64,000 nucleotides of DNA from Apostichopus japonicus (GCF_037975245.1 NC_092576.1:30296611-30360610), one strand, 5' to 3'; positions 31,469-45,839 are shown, counted from the first letter of the stretch. The notes: a model not told the origin generated them from the sequence alone. Translations and numbers: made by a program.

Positions 31469-32668
31469 AACACCCCCGCAGCGCCCTCTCACAATCCCAT
31501 AGAAGTAGAAGACCGTACCGTGGAACCGTTCACACCCCTGACTGCTCTCGACAGAGAACTTCACCGGAAATATCAAACCTACGATCTAGCCGATGTAACA
31601 GATAATCTTGAAGAAGCAATCTCGCCAGACTTGACCTCCTCGAAGAGGTCGAATTTGATGCAGGTCACCTTTGCCAACCAGAGTCGAATCAGCGTCGGGT
31701 CCACGGGGAGCGACAGGACCCTGTGTAACACGCCTTTCTTCACCCCTTCCATCAGCCTCGACTCTCTACGTAAAAAGAACACTGACGAGCGGGACAGCTC
31801 CTTCATCAAGGAGACCCCGAACCTCAGCATGAAGGGAACTCGTGTCATGAGTAAGATACCCCAGCCGAGATTCAGCAGCGTGCAAGACGATAGCCCTAAC
31901 ACCACTCTGGGTATGCAACAGTCGGCCGGGTCGGATGCAACAGTCTTCGGTTCCACTAATCTATCATACACAGAGAGGGAAGAGGCAGGGTACGGCGAGA
32001 CCGCTAAAGAGAGCGAGTCCGGTAAAGAGAGCGAGACCGCCATCAGTCTCGCTGCTGCTGGGCCTGACGTAAACGAAGACATTCTCGGCGGTGCTTTAAA
32101 ATTTAAGAAGCCAGCCGAGGGTACACTGGGCAGGGCTCGTATACAGTCCGAGATCGGTAGTACCCCCGGTACCAGAGGAGTGCCACGGAAGAGGACTCTC
32201 TCAAAACTAGGATCTCCACCTTTTCAGTCGGCCTTTAAGGTGGTGCTTCAAGACAACCAGCCTCAGTCGTCCGGGCTGACGTCCGAATTCCACATCCTGA
32301 AACTGGATCGGATAGCGAAATTCTCCCCGGAGGCTGTCGGTGCTACGACCAAAACAGACATCGAGGAAGAAGGCGACGAGGAAGATGGAGAAGAGGTAAT
32401 GGATGAAAAGGAGGTTATGGATGAGGAGGAGAAACTGAGCTCCGATGTATCACCCCTCCTTGTCGACCCCATGAAGACCCCAAAGACATCTCAGCGGGTG
32501 GGAAGTAACGACGGGGATCAGACACGGGAATCGATAGGCGAAGACCTTGAGATGTCCACTCCTGACACAACCAGTCGACTACCACTCGACCACGATGAGA
32601 GTTATGACGGGATGACCAGTCTGGTGTCTCCAGAAGAGAGAAAGTCTACGACTGCTTCCCCTCTAACG
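31469..32668 (+). CDS. MASTL: MASTL exon: NCMR, single 400-codon exon
   Basis: Acceptor gtcactttcag, donor acg|gtgagt, exactly 400 codons, phase 0 at both ends. It begins NTPAAPSHNPIEVEDRTVEP and holds many Ser/Thr-Pro sites, a Lys-poor acidic run (EEEGDEEDGEEVMDEKEV, about 32360-32430) and little predicted order, as expected for the non-conserved middle region. It is higher in G+C than the introns around it. Sequence outside the first and last few residues cannot be aligned by eye with vertebrate MASTL, but position, phase and flanking exons fix its identity. Confidence 0.93.
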
Positions 32669-33545
32669 GTGAGTGTTAACGTAAACAAGTTTGCTAAGCT
32701 TGGGGACCTGAGACAGGGAACCTTGGAAACCTTGCATCTATGATAAAGTTGTCATTTCGTTGAAAAAAATTTGGGACACGGCAACATGTCAGTTCAAAGG
32801 GTGGATCAGGGATTTTGTAAAGGAGGAGTGCTGTCACTGAGGTCATTTAAAAGCTGACACCTAAAAGTCTCTAACAGAAAAGTTTTGCTTACAACCACTG
32901 TGAATGTTTGTGCGAGGTAGAAAAGGGGGAGTGGTGTAATTCGACCTAACCACTCCCAACATATACTCCCTTTTTGGATCCACGCCCTGACTGAGAAATC
33001 CACTGCAAACGATCTTTGCCTTAAGCTGTCACCACCTAACTTATTTCTAATATGAAGGAAACTTGGAAAAGACCCTTTTTTATTTTCTGTCATGATGTTG
33101 TGAGGACATCTTAATAATAGTTTGCATAATAGCAGATACATGTACACATAGATAGGAAATATAACATGTGTGTGTGCACATTGATGGGAAGGAAAATAGC
33201 TGGAGTATGATACGTGCACACCAATAACTGACCATAGAGTGTTAAAAATAACATAGAGTGCATACTACTTAGGTGACCTGCTTCCACCTGAGGAGGCCAT
33301 GTTGCTGGCAACAACAGTGTGGAAGTGGATATCTGTAATGTTAGTTCATGTATGTAGTATCAGCATATAAATGAGATAGTGAAGGTGTTCAACGGGGAGA
33401 AAATGATGCGTTAGCAAACCTGTACAGATGCATGTAAAATATCATTATCCTTGTTGAGAGTTAAAGGTAAGGAACTGATATATGTCTATATTGTGGTAGA
33501 TTGTTGGAAAGTAATGGGCCTACACCATGTTAGGCTAATTCTGAT
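32669..33545. other. MASTL intron, no feature identified
   Basis: Non-coding. Minus-strand frames of 137 and 67 codons (32806-33314) show no known domain and overlap each other. No repeat family recognised. Confidence 0.5.
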
Positions 33546-34640
33546 TGTTTATGACTAATACAGTGCAACATACAACCCACAGTTCACTAGTACAGTGCAA
33601 CATACACACACAGTTTACAAGTACAGTGCAACATACACACACAGTTCACTAGTACAGTGTAACATACACCCACAGTTCACTAGTACAGTGCAACATACAC
33701 CCACAGTTCACTAGTACAGTGCAACATACTCACACAGTTTACAAGTACAGTGCAACATACACACACAGTTTACAAGTACAGTGCAACATACACACACAGT
33801 TCACAAGTACAGTGCAACATACACCCACAGTTCACTAGTACACTGCAACATACACCCACAGTTCACTAGTGCAGTGCAACATACACCCACAGTTCACTAG
33901 TACACTGCAACATACACCCACAGTTCACTAGTACAGTGCAACATACTCACACAGTTCACTAGTACAGTGCAACATACTAACACGGTTCACAACTACAGTG
34001 CAACATACACCCACAGTTCACTAGTACAGTGCAACATACTCACACAGTTCACTAGTACAGTGTAACATACACCCACAGTTCACATGTGCAGTGCAACATA
34101 CACCCACAGTTCACTAGTACAGTGCAACATACTCACACAGTTCACTAGTACAGTGCAACATACTCACACAGTTCACAACTACAGTGCAACATGCACCCAC
34201 AGTTCACAAGTACAGTGCAACATTCTCACACAGTTCACTAGTACAGTGCAACATACGCACACAGTTCACTAGTACAGTGCAACATACACCCACAGTTCAC
34301 TTGTACAGTGCAACATACACAGTTCACTAGTACAGTGCAACATACTCACACAGTTCACTAGTACAGTGCAACATTCTCACACAGTTCACTAGTACAGTGC
34401 AACATACGCACACAGTTCACAACTACAGTGCAACATACACCCACAGTTCACTAGTACAGTGCAACATACACCCACAGTTCACTTGTACAGTGCAACATAC
34501 ACAGTTCACTAGTACAGTGCAACATACTCACACAGTTCACTAGTACAGTGTAACATACACCCACAGTTCACTAGTGCAGTGCAACATACACACATAGTTC
34601 ACTAGTACAGTGTAACATACACAAACAATTCACTAGTATA
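33546..34640. repeat. 31-bp minisatellite, main block
   Basis: About 35 units of cagttcactagtacagtg plus caacatacaccca, with variants in the middle (tactcacacagt, acaagtacag). The array is interrupted at 34641 by a palindromic element and continues at 35008-35130. Confidence 0.9.
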
Positions 34641-34802
34641 CAAATAATGAATGGTTATGAGTGCAATAGTGCAAATATTTCATGAGTTGAAAGATGGAAT
34701 GTTCCATTCAACGAGGTGCAGCCGAGTTGAATGGAACAAATTACATCTTTCAACGAATGAAATATTTGCACTATTGCACGAATGGAAACCATTCATTATT
34801 TG
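34641..34802. mobile_element. 160-bp imperfect palindrome (foldback MITE) in the minisatellite
   Basis: The left arm (caaataatgaatggttatgag, then gcaatagtgcaaatatttcatg) pairs with the right arm (catgaat... ending in accattcattatttg). Arms are about 70 bp with small mismatches, and the centre is a loop near gaggtgcagccg. It marks the break in the 31-bp array. The inserted segment as a whole is 34641 to about 35005. Confidence 0.75.
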
Positions 34803-35007
34803 TTTTATACAACACCTTCAAATTTGGATATAATTGGATGTAAAATGCACTCATGCAACAGATTGTTTTGAACAGACAGGTTTCTCTGCTCTCTTACCAT
34901 TGTAAAAAGTGCTATCAAAAAAGTATAATGCATGGTTCTATCATCATAGCGTGCAATAGAGCGGATTTTGCATCAAATGGCCAGAATATACTTAGGTGTT
35001 GTATAAT

Positions 35008-35130
35008 ACAGTGCAACATACACCCACAGTTTACCAGTACAGTGCAACATACACAAACAGTTCACTAGTACAATGCAACATACTCACAGTTCACTAACTA
35101 CAGTGCAACAAACACCCACATAGTTCACTA
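35008..35130. repeat. 31-bp minisatellite, right remnant
   Basis: Four diverged copies of the acagtgcaacatacaccc unit, the continuation of the array at 33546-34640. Confidence 0.85.
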
Positions 35131-38100
35131 ACTGTGCAAGGGTGTCAATATGTTACTTAAAAATGGCCCGGCAAACTTATGTTTTGCGCATCCTATAATA
35201 TTCATAGTCACAATTCATTGTTATTGGTATTTTATGTATTAATTTTTTGGCAAATATGGTTGCCAATTCAAAACTTGCAGACATTTTCCTCAATTCGGTT
35301 GTCTGGTTTAGCATCAAATCACAACACACTACCATGCAGTATACTTGTAATACAAATACAGAAGCACAAACTTGTATAAACAGCGGCTGATTTACAACTT
35401 TTAAGACTTCACTGGGGTTTGCCCAAATGAGTTCATGTAGTTACAGTTTGAGAGAGCAGTTAAATTAAAATTAAAATTCCCCTTGGTGTTGAATGCAAGT
35501 CTCTAAGCATGAGTAATACCAGAACTTAATCTTACCACTAGTATCTATAGAAATTTGCCAGAATACCTGCATACCAGAATACAGTAAAAATCTATGTCAA
35601 GGTCCAACACAAGCACAGGCTTGTATATCTAGATAATCACAAGATTGAGTACCTGTACACTCACAAGAACAATTAAAATTCCCCCTTGGTGTGGTAAAAG
35701 AGCATGCTTTCAGTTTTCTACATTTTAAAGGAACTAACTAACAGAGCCACTAGGAGTCTGCTACCAGTAAATGAGCCAAGCCTCAAACCATCAAGTACAT
35801 CCAATGCTGTGACTCAGCACTCCATGGAGATGACACAGGTTTGCCCTGGTTTTTCCCAAAGTTGAAATTATGTTTTGTGCACTATTACCTTTTGAGTGTG
35901 TATTACCTTTTAAGTGCTATTTCACACAATTGGCAATATCTGCTCAAGGATAGCGCCATCTCTTTGCCACTGATTCGGAAACAGCTTGTCCGGGTCACAA
36001 ACTTATTGCATGGATGCTTATCAATAGGTTATTTAGTTTGGTGACGAGGATCATGACCCACTTCTTCAGAATTTATGTTAAATAGTAGTTTGTTATTGGC
36101 TGTTTTAGTTTGTTATTGACTATTTTACGGAATTTGTTATTGACTGTTTAAAAAAAAAATTACTTTGTTGTATTGACTGTTTTAAAGATATCTGTTAGCT
36201 TGTTATTGATTATTTTACAAGAATTTGTTATTGACTGTTTTACAGATTTGTTTTAGTTTGTTATTGGCTGTCAGGTATTTTTTAGTTTGTTATTGGATGT
36301 TTTACAGGTATTTGTTTGAACACATCATCAGCAATGTTGTGTGGGTTCTCATTTAACACAGATTTGAAACTATCAAAATTCAAGGGATAAGATGTATCAA
36401 TATGAAAATTCTTACATTCCAAAATGGACAAATTTTAACCCAAGCTGTTAAATTTGCGGACATGCCTGCTAGGAATCAGTGTGAAACGCTAAAATATTCG
36501 GGCCTTGAAACTGTAATATTTTGTGTACATGTGTAGATAATGATTAAAGGTAGAAGACACATGATCAGTGATAACAGCACTAGTGTATAGGTACACGACT
36601 ACTCTAGCCTCTCAGCCAATCATATTGCAGTATGTCAAGTCAAACCACCAATGTACGGATGTTTTTCGCTGTAATTTTGTTGTAATATTGGAGCTCCTTC
36701 GTTTGATTCGTAACGGTAACTTTGCAAAATATCCAACGCCAATTCCTTCCATTTTCAACCCAAACTATGTGTTCAGGGCTAAAAGGAATATTCCAGGCTT
36801 GAACGTAACCACAAGTTGTAATTTACCGCAAGTTTGGAATTTGTCCAAAACTTAAAGGCAATAGACAGACTCAACTGTACAGGCGTTTAATAGTACGTGT
36901 TCAGTTGACCCCAACGGTGGTATACATGTGTGTTTATGTACCGTCACTGCATTGGTTGGTTAAACAATTAAGAAGGGGAAAAGAATGGCATATTTTCCAT
37001 ACAGAACAGTGCCTCGAATGCAGTGTTGACTTACTTCAAAACACAAGAGATAAGTCACGTTTCTGGTGGTAGGGTTCATGTTTATTCAGCGTTGCCAATT
37101 TCCTTTTTTTACACTGAACGGTAAACAACTTTTTGTCAAAACCGTGGTATTCGACAAGCTCCCTTTACCGTGTGTGTTTTCCGATTGGTAGGCCTTACTT
37201 CACTTGTGTACGTATTAGCTAATCAGGAGGTGTACATGGCCTCATCTTCCGCCTACACAAATTCACAAAGTCTGTTTTGAGGCTCAAAATTCACTAAACA
37301 TGATTGTTTCCAATTTCTATTGTGTAAAAACAACTTGTGCCACCAGCTTTATCATTACACACAGTTTAACAACCGGTCTTTGTTTTTTTTGTTGGCTACT
37401 GAACTGTGACCATGGCCCTTGGCACACACGTACCTGTTTCTTGGCAAGAGTCTCAGACAACGTTTACACACTTAGTCAGTCCTTCATACATCGTCTGTTC
37501 TATTAATAGAAGGGCAATTTCAATTGTCTGTATGCAGAAAAATGGTACCCAGAGAGAGACATTACAGGGCTTGGAAAGCCCTTCCTTCATAACACACATA
37601 GTTCACTGCAAAACTGGAGGATCGGATCTTTAACCAGACTGAGTCATTTCCTCTGTATAGTGTACTGGACACGAAAAAACCTTATTTGGTTTTATAATCG
37701 GGTCGACTGTTTTTCGCCTGTTTCGTATCAAAATATTTCAGGCAGTGAAGCAGTTGCTATGTATTGGTGCATCCATAGCACACAAACAATACATTGTAAA
37801 AAGCTTTAATAGATGGCCCAGATTTTGCACGGGACAAAATAATGCAAGTTGTTATGTGACAATATTGGCTGGACGAAAGCACTGTGCCAGTGTGCTGTTC
37901 TGTTCTTGTATAGTACTCAGTGCAGTTGTTCCAGCAAATCAGTGTACACCTGCTGAGATCCATGGATTGAGATCAATGCACAAATTAAACCCATTTGTTT
38001 GAAAGCCCATACAAGCGGAACCATCAGCTCATTCACCGCCAACTCATAAAAAATGTAACGAAACCGCAAGATTGTTGTGCCATATAACCGGCATGCAGTG

Positions 38101-38880
38101 TTCTAAGACGTTCGTTTAGAGGCTGATAATAGTTATATTGTCTGTATGCTGCTAAAATACCATGACACAGCTTGTCACTGAAAGAAGGATACATATATAT
38201 ATATATATATATTCATACATATATACATATACTAATAGAGGATCCAATTATTGTTTAGACTTCCTTTCATCAGCAATAAAACTGCTGAGTCAGAAATATT
38301 TCTTGCTGGTTCATCGATAATTGTTATCGTCAGAGCACAGACCTCTCTCAGTATTACGAGTATTTACCTGTGTCTGATGCAATTGTTATATACAGTATTC
38401 TGCAAGCGATCATTCACGCAACCTTGTCCTATGGTAAATGTAATGTTGTCAGTGAACAGTACACACTACACAGACATTAATAAACATTGATCTATGTTTT
38501 AAATCGATGAAGGAAGAACTGTCCTGTTAGTTCTAGGTTGGGACTTTTTTCTTTACTTTTCTTTTTTGGGTGGGGGTGGGATGGGGGTGGGGGTTTGGTG
38601 GTGCAGGGAGGAAGAGATTGGTGGCAGTGATTGATGGTTTTGACTGGTATTTCAAGGAAGGTTCATAGGTCACTATCCAGATGTGTAATTAATATCCTAT
38701 GTGGCATGGGGGAGGGGAGGGCAGAAGGGGTACATGACAATAAATAAGCATCATATGTAGTGTTTGTCAAAAGTACTCTGGTGTCTGGATACCCAACTAA
38801 CACTGTTGTTACCGGGTATTACTACCTGTGTGGAGACTGACGGAAGTTGCAGGGCTGTGTGAAGGTCTGCTACAGTAACT
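35131..38880. other. MASTL intron with scattered short repeats
   Basis: No exon is supported. Contents: a dispersed repeat copy at 35393-35460; two copies of attaaaattcccccttggtg-like sequence (about 35468 and 35671); an imperfect tandem stretch of tttgttattgactgttt at 36060-36310; an (at)n microsatellite at 38192-38216; and G-rich tracts near 38567-38600. Small frames here lack known domains. Confidence 0.55.
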
Positions 38881-38884
38881 ACCT

Positions 38885-41800
38885 GTATGTTGTACTATTG
38901 GCATATGGTGATATGTACAACACACTGTTATAGGTGGGCTGTCGCAGTTACAATGTACAATTTGCACGTTGTGATACAATACCCTGTTATAGGTGGGCCT
39001 GGGGAGGTACAATGTACTATTAGCACATGGTGATACAACACACTGTTATAGGTGGACCGGGGAAGGTACAGTAAGTACTATTAGCACATGGTGATACAAC
39101 ACACTGTTATAGGTGGACCGGGGGAGTTACAATGTACTATTAGCACATGGTGATACAACACACTGTAATAGGTGGACTGGGGGAAGGTACAATGTACTAT
39201 TAGCACATGGTGATACAACACACTGTTATAGGTGGCCAGTGGGAGGTACAATGTACTATTAGCACGTGGTGATACAACACACTGTAATAGGTGGACTGGG
39301 GGAAGGTACAATGTACTATTAGCACATGGTGATACAACACACTGTAATAGGTGGGACTGTGGGAGTTAGAATGTACTATTAGCACATAGTGATACAACAC
39401 ACAGTTATAGGTGGACCGGGAAGTTACAATGTACTATTAGCACATGGTGATACAACACACTGTTATAGGTGGGCCGGGGGGAGGTACAATGTACTATTAG
39501 CACATGGTGATACAACACACTGTAATAGGTGGACTGGGGGAAGGTACAATGTACTATTAGCACATGGTGATACAACACTGATAGGTGGGCCGGGAAGGTA
39601 CAATGAACTATTAGCACATGGTGATACAACACACTGTAATAGGTGGACTGGGGGAAGGTACAATGAACTATAAGCACATGGTGATACAACACACTGTAAT
39701 AGGTGGACTGGGGGAAGGTACAATGTACTATTAGCACATGGTGATACAACACACTGTAATAGGTGGGACTGTGGGAGTTAGAATGTACTATTAGCACATA
39801 GTGATACAACACACTGTTATAGGTGGACCGGGAAGTTACAATGTACTATTAGCACATGGTGATACAACACACTGTTATAGGTGGGCCGGGGGGAGGTACA
39901 ATGTACTATTAGCACATGGTGATACAACACACTGTAATAGGTGGACTGGGGGAAGGTACAATGTACTATTAGCACATGGTGATACAACACTGTGATAGGT
40001 GGGCTGGGAAGGTACAATGAACTATTAGCACATGGTGATACAACACACTGTAATAGGTGGACTGGGGGAAGGTACAATGAACTATAAGCACATGGTGATA
40101 CAACACACTGTAATAGGTGGACTGGGGGAAGGTACAATGTACTATTAGCACATGGTGATACAACACACTGTGATAGGTGGACTGGGGGAAGGTACAATGT
40201 ACTATTAGCACATGGTGATACAACACACTGTTATAGGTGGGCCGGGAGAGGTACAATGTACTATTAGCACATGGTGATACAACACACTGTTATAGGTGGG
40301 CCGGGGGAGGTACAATGTACTATTAGCACATGGTGATACAACACACTGTGATAGGTGGACTGGGGGAAGGTACAATGTACTATTAGCACATGGTGATACA
40401 ACACACTGTTATAGGTGGGCCGGGGGAGGTACAATGTACTATTAGCACATGGTGATACAACATACTGTTATAGGTGGCCGATGGGAGGTTCAATGTACTA
40501 TTAGCACATGGTAATACAACAAACTGTAATAGGTGGACTGGGGGAAGGTACAATGTACTATTAGCACATGGTGATACAACACACTGTGATAGGTGGACTG
40601 GGGGAAGGTACAATGTACTATTAGCACATGGTGATACAACACACTGTGATAGGTGGACTGGGGGAAGGTACAATGTACTATTAGCACATGGTGGTACAAC
40701 ACACTGTGATAGGTGGACTGGGGGAAGGTACAATGTACTATTAGCACATGGTGATACAACACACTGTTATAGGTGGGCCGGGAGAGGTACAATGTACTAT
40801 TAGCACATGGTGATACAACACACTGTTATAGGTGGGCCCGGAGAGGTACAATGTACTATTAGCACATGGTGATACAACACACTGTGATAGGTGGGCCGGG
40901 GGAGGTACAATGTACTATTAGCACATGGTGATACAACACACTGTAATAGGTGGACTGGGGGAAGGTACAATGTACTATTAGTACATGGTGATACACTGTG
41001 ATAGGTGGGCCAGGAGAGGTACAATGTACTATTAGCACATGGTGATACAACACACTGTGATAGGTGGACTGGGGGAAGGTACAATGTACTATTAGCACAT
41101 GGTGATACAACACACTGTTATAGGTGGGCCGGGGAGGTAAAATGTACTATTAGCACATGGTGATACAACATACTGTTATAGGTGGCCGGTGGGAGGTTCA
41201 ATGTACTATTAGCACATGGTGATACAACACACTGTAATAGGTGGACTGGGGGAAGGTACAATGTACTATTAGTACATGGTGATACACTGTGATAGGTGGG
41301 CCGGGAAGGTACAATGTACTATTAGCACATGGTGATACAACACACTGTGATAGGTGGACTGGGGGAAGGTACAATGTACTATTAGCACATGGTGATACAA
41401 CACACTGTAATAGGTGGACTGGGGGAAGGTACAATGTACTATTAGCACATGGTGATACAACACACTGTTATAGGTGGGCCGGGGGAGGTAAAATGTACTA
41501 TTAGCACATGGTGATACAACATACTGTTATAGGTGGCCGGTGGGAGGTTCAATGTACTATTAGCACATGGTGATACAACACACTGTAATAGGTGGACTGG
41601 AGGAAGGTACAATGTACTATTAGCACATGGTGATACAACACACTGTGATAGGTGGACTGGGGGAAGGTACAATGTACTATTAGCACATGGTGATACAACA
41701 CACTGTGATAGGTGGACTGGGGGAAGGTACAATGTACTATTAGCACATGGTGATACAACACACTGTTATAGGTGGACTGGGGAAGGTACAATGTAATATT

Positions 41801-44800
41801 AGCACATGGTGGTACAACACACTGATAGGTGGACTGGGGGAAAGTACAATGTACTATTAGCACATGGTGATACAACACACTGTTATAGGTGGGCCGGGAG
41901 AGGTACAATGTACTATTAGCACATGGTGATACAACACACTGTTATAGGTGGGCCGGGAGAGGTACAATGTACTATTAGCACATGGTGATACAACACACTG
42001 TTATAGGTGGGCCGGGGGAGGTAAAATGTACTATTAGCACATGGTGATACAACACACTGTGATAGGTGGACTGGGGGAAGGTACAATGTACTATTAGCAC
42101 ATGGTGATACAACACACTGTAATAGGTGGGCCGGGGGAGGTACAATGTACTATTAGCACATGGTGATACAACACACTGTTATAGGTGGCCGGTGGGAGGT
42201 ACAATGTACTATTAGCACATGGTGATACAACACACTGTAATAGGTGGACTGGGTGAAGGTACAATGTACTATTAGCACATGGTGATACAACACACTGATT
42301 GGTGGACTGGGGGAAGGTACAATGTACTATTAGCACATGGTGATACAACACACTGTTATAGGTGGGCCGGGAGAGGTACAATGTACTATTAGCACATGGT
42401 GATACAACACACTGTTATAGGTGGGCCGGGGGAGGTACAATGTACTATTAGCACATAGTGATACAACACACTGTGATAGGTGGACTGGGGGAAGGTACAA
42501 TGTACTATTAGCACATGGTGATACAACACACTGTAATAGGTGGACTGGGGGAGGTACAGTGTACTATTAGCACATGGTGATACAACACACTGTAATAGGT
42601 GGACTGGGGGAAGGTACAATGTACTATTAGCACATGGTGATACAACACACTGTAATAGGTGGACTGGGAGAAGGTACAATGTACTATTAGCACATGGTGA
42701 TACAACACACTGTTATAGGTGGGCTGGGGGAGGTACAATGTACTATTAGCACATGGTGAAACAACACTGTGATAGGTGGGCCGGGGGAGGTACAATGTAC
42801 TATTAGCACATGGTTATACAACAGACTGTAATAGGTGGACTGGGGGAAGGTACAATGTACTATTAGTATATGGTGATACACTGTGATAGGTGGACTGGGG
42901 GAAGGTACAATGTACTATTAGCACATGGTGATACAACACACTGTCATAGGTGGACTGGGGGAAGGTACAATGTACTATTAGCACATGGTGATACAACACA
43001 CTGTTATAGGTGGGCCGGGGGAGGTAAAATGTACTATTAGCACATGGTGATACAACATACTGTTATAGGTGGCCGGTGGGAGGTTCAATGTACTATTAGC
43101 ACATGGTGATACAACACACTGTAATAGGTGGACTGGGGGAAGGTACAATGTACTATTAGCACATGGTGATACAACACACTGTGATAGGTGGACTGGGGGA
43201 AGGTACAATGTACTATTAGCACATGGTGATACAACACACTGTTATAGGTGTACTGGGGGAAGGTACAATGTACTATTAGCACATGGTGGTACAACACACT
43301 GATAGGTGGACTGGGGGAAGGTACAATGTACTATTAGCACATGGTGATACAACACACTGTTATAGGTGGGCCGGGAGAGGTACAATGTACTATTAGCACA
43401 TGGTGATACAACACACTGTTATAGGTGGGCCGGGGGAGGTAAAATGTACTATTAGCACATGGTGATACAACACACTGTGATAGGTGGACTGGGGGAAGGT
43501 ACAATGTACTATTAGCACATGGTGATACAACACACTGTTATAGGTGGGCCGGGGGAGGTACAATGTACTATTAGCACATGGTGATACAACACACTGTAAT
43601 AGGTGGACTGGGGAAAGGTACAATGTACTATTAGTACATGGTGATACACTGTGATAGGTGGGCCGGGAAGGTACAATGTACTATTAGCACATGGTGATAC
43701 AACACACTGTTATAGGTGAGCCGGGGGAGGTAAAATGTACTATTAGCACATGGTGATACAACACACTGTGATAGGTGGACTGGGGGAAGGTACAATGTAC
43801 TATTAGCACATGGTGATACAACACACTGTTATAGGTGGGCCGGGGGAGGTACAATGTACTATTAGCACATGGTGATACAACACACTGTAATAGGTGGACT
43901 GGGGGAAGGTACAATGTACTATTAGTACATGGTGATACACTGTGATAGGTGGGCCGGGAAGGTACAATGTACTATCAGCACATGGTGATACAACACACTG
44001 TGATAGGTGGACTGGGGGAAGGTACAATGTACTATTAGCACATGGTGATACAACACACTGTTATAGGTGGGCCGGGGGAGGTACAATGTACTATTAGCAC
44101 ATGGTGATACAACACACTGTGATAGGTGGACTGGGGGAAGGTACAATGTACTATTAGCACATGGTGATACAACACACTGTAATAGGTGGACTGGGAGAAG
44201 GTACAATGTACTATTAGTACATGGTGATACACTGTGATAGGTGGGCCGGGAAGGTACAATGTACTATTAGTACATGGTGATACAACACACTGTGATAGGT
44301 GGACTGGGGGAAGGTACAATGTACTATTAGCACATGGTGATACAACACACTGTTATAGGTGGGCCGGGGGAGGTACAATGTACTATTAGCACATGGTGAT
44401 ACAACACACTGTAATAGGTGGACTGGGGGGAGGTACAATGTACTATTAGTACATGGTGATACACTGTGATAGGTGGGCCGGGAAGGTACAATGTACTATT
44501 AGCACATGGTGATACAACACACTGTGATAGGTGGACTGGGAGAAGGTACAATGTACTATTAGCACATGGTGATACAACACACTGTTATAGGTGGACTGGG
44601 GGAAGGTACAATGTACTATTAGCACATGGTGATACAACACACTGTGATAGGTGGACTGGGGGAAGGTACAATGTACTATTAGCACATGGTGATACAACAC
44701 ACTGTTATAGGTGGGCCGGGGGAGGTACAATGTACTATTAGCACATGTTGATACAACACACTGTAATAGGTGGACTGGGGGAAGGTACAATGTACTATTA

Positions 44801-45172
44801 GTACATGGTGATACACTGTGATAGGTGGGCCGGGAAGGTACAATGTACTATTAGCACATGGTGATACAACACACTGTGATAGGTGGACTGGGGGAAGGTA
44901 CAATGTACTATTAGCACATGGTGATACAACACACTGTTATTGGTGGGCCGGGGGAGGTACAATGTACTATTAGCACATGGTGATACAACACACTGTAATA
45001 GGTGGACTGGGGGAAGGTACAATGTACTATTAGTACATGGTGATACACTGTGATAGGTGGGCCGGGAAGGTACAATGTACTATTAGCACATGGTGATACA
45101 ACACACTGTAATAGGTGGACTGGGGAAGGTACAATGTACTATTAGCCCGTGGTGATACAACACACTGTTTAC
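38885..45172. repeat. 6.3-kb array of 60-bp units with higher-order structure
   Basis: Over 100 copies of a unit of 56-60 bp (acaatgtactattagcacat, ggtgatacaacacactgtga, taggtggactgggggaaggt). A 46-bp short variant (gtacatggtgatacactgtg) recurs near 40981, 41275, 43634, 43925, 44218, 44452, 44805 and 45033, defining higher-order periods of about 230-350 bp. The period of 60 is divisible by three, so many long frames appear on both strands; they are not genes. The array ends only about 40 bp before a MASTL exon. Confidence 0.95.
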
Positions 45173-45212
45173 ACATGTGTTGACTTCTGTTTTATTTTCA
45201 TGTTTTGTACAG

Positions 45213-45393
45213 GGATCGTGTCCGTCTATAAACAGACCTCTATTCCAAACGCCATTTCACACTCCCGCTCACACACCATTCCGGACTCCAAAGAGCTGCA
45301 GAAGAGGCCCGGCACCTGAAGGGGATGAACCAGAGAGAATTCTGGGTACACCGGACTATCTCGCTCCTGAGATACTTCAAAGAGAACCCCATG
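45213..45393 (+). CDS. MASTL: MASTL exon: end of NCMR, activation segment
   Basis: Acceptor tttgtacag, donor catg|gtgagc. It encodes [32 protein letters not shown] and [19 protein letters not shown]. The [10 protein letters not shown] and GTPDYLAPE segments are the conserved end of the NCMR and the P+1 region of Greatwall. The TPF-x-TP series gives several proline-directed sites. Phase 0 to 1. Confidence 0.95.
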
Positions 45394-45839
45394 GTGAGCA
45401 ACGTTTTCTCTCCATGTCATTCGCAGTTTGAACAATTGTATTCATTTGCAGATGTGCATTGTGGCCATAGATTATCTGTGTTTTCCCTCCCCCATCCCCT
45501 CCCATCCCCTCTCTCAAAAAACAACTTCAAATAATGGTCACTTCTGTTTGAATGCATTTCTGGTCCACATTGTGTGTATTATCTGTATCCTTCCCTCCCC
45601 CCCACCTCCATGGCCAAGATTGTGTTTCTCATTTCTGCAAAAGTGTATTTGTGTACCCCCAACTCCACTGTTTAGGAATAATTTGGATGGAGAGAAACCT
45701 CAAAGAAAATATGCTTCAAATGATTTAACTTTTATGTGTTGAAGCTTTACTGACTGGCTTAAAGGAGCTTGAGTAACACACAGTAAGGCATCATAGATAG
45801 CTCATTGCACCTATTGGACGCTCAAACTTTCTCTTTAAC

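Noticed and set aside
31579-32082. 167-codon minus-strand frame
   Set aside because: Antisense shadow of the NCMR exon of MASTL.
38885-45172. Many overlapping 60-135-codon frames on both strands
   Set aside because: They come from a 60-bp tandem unit whose period is divisible by three; all translate the same simple repeat and no start, splice or domain evidence exists.
38885-45172. CRISPR-like regular repeats
   Set aside because: There are no unique spacers between repeats; units are contiguous, and the locus is an intron of an animal gene.
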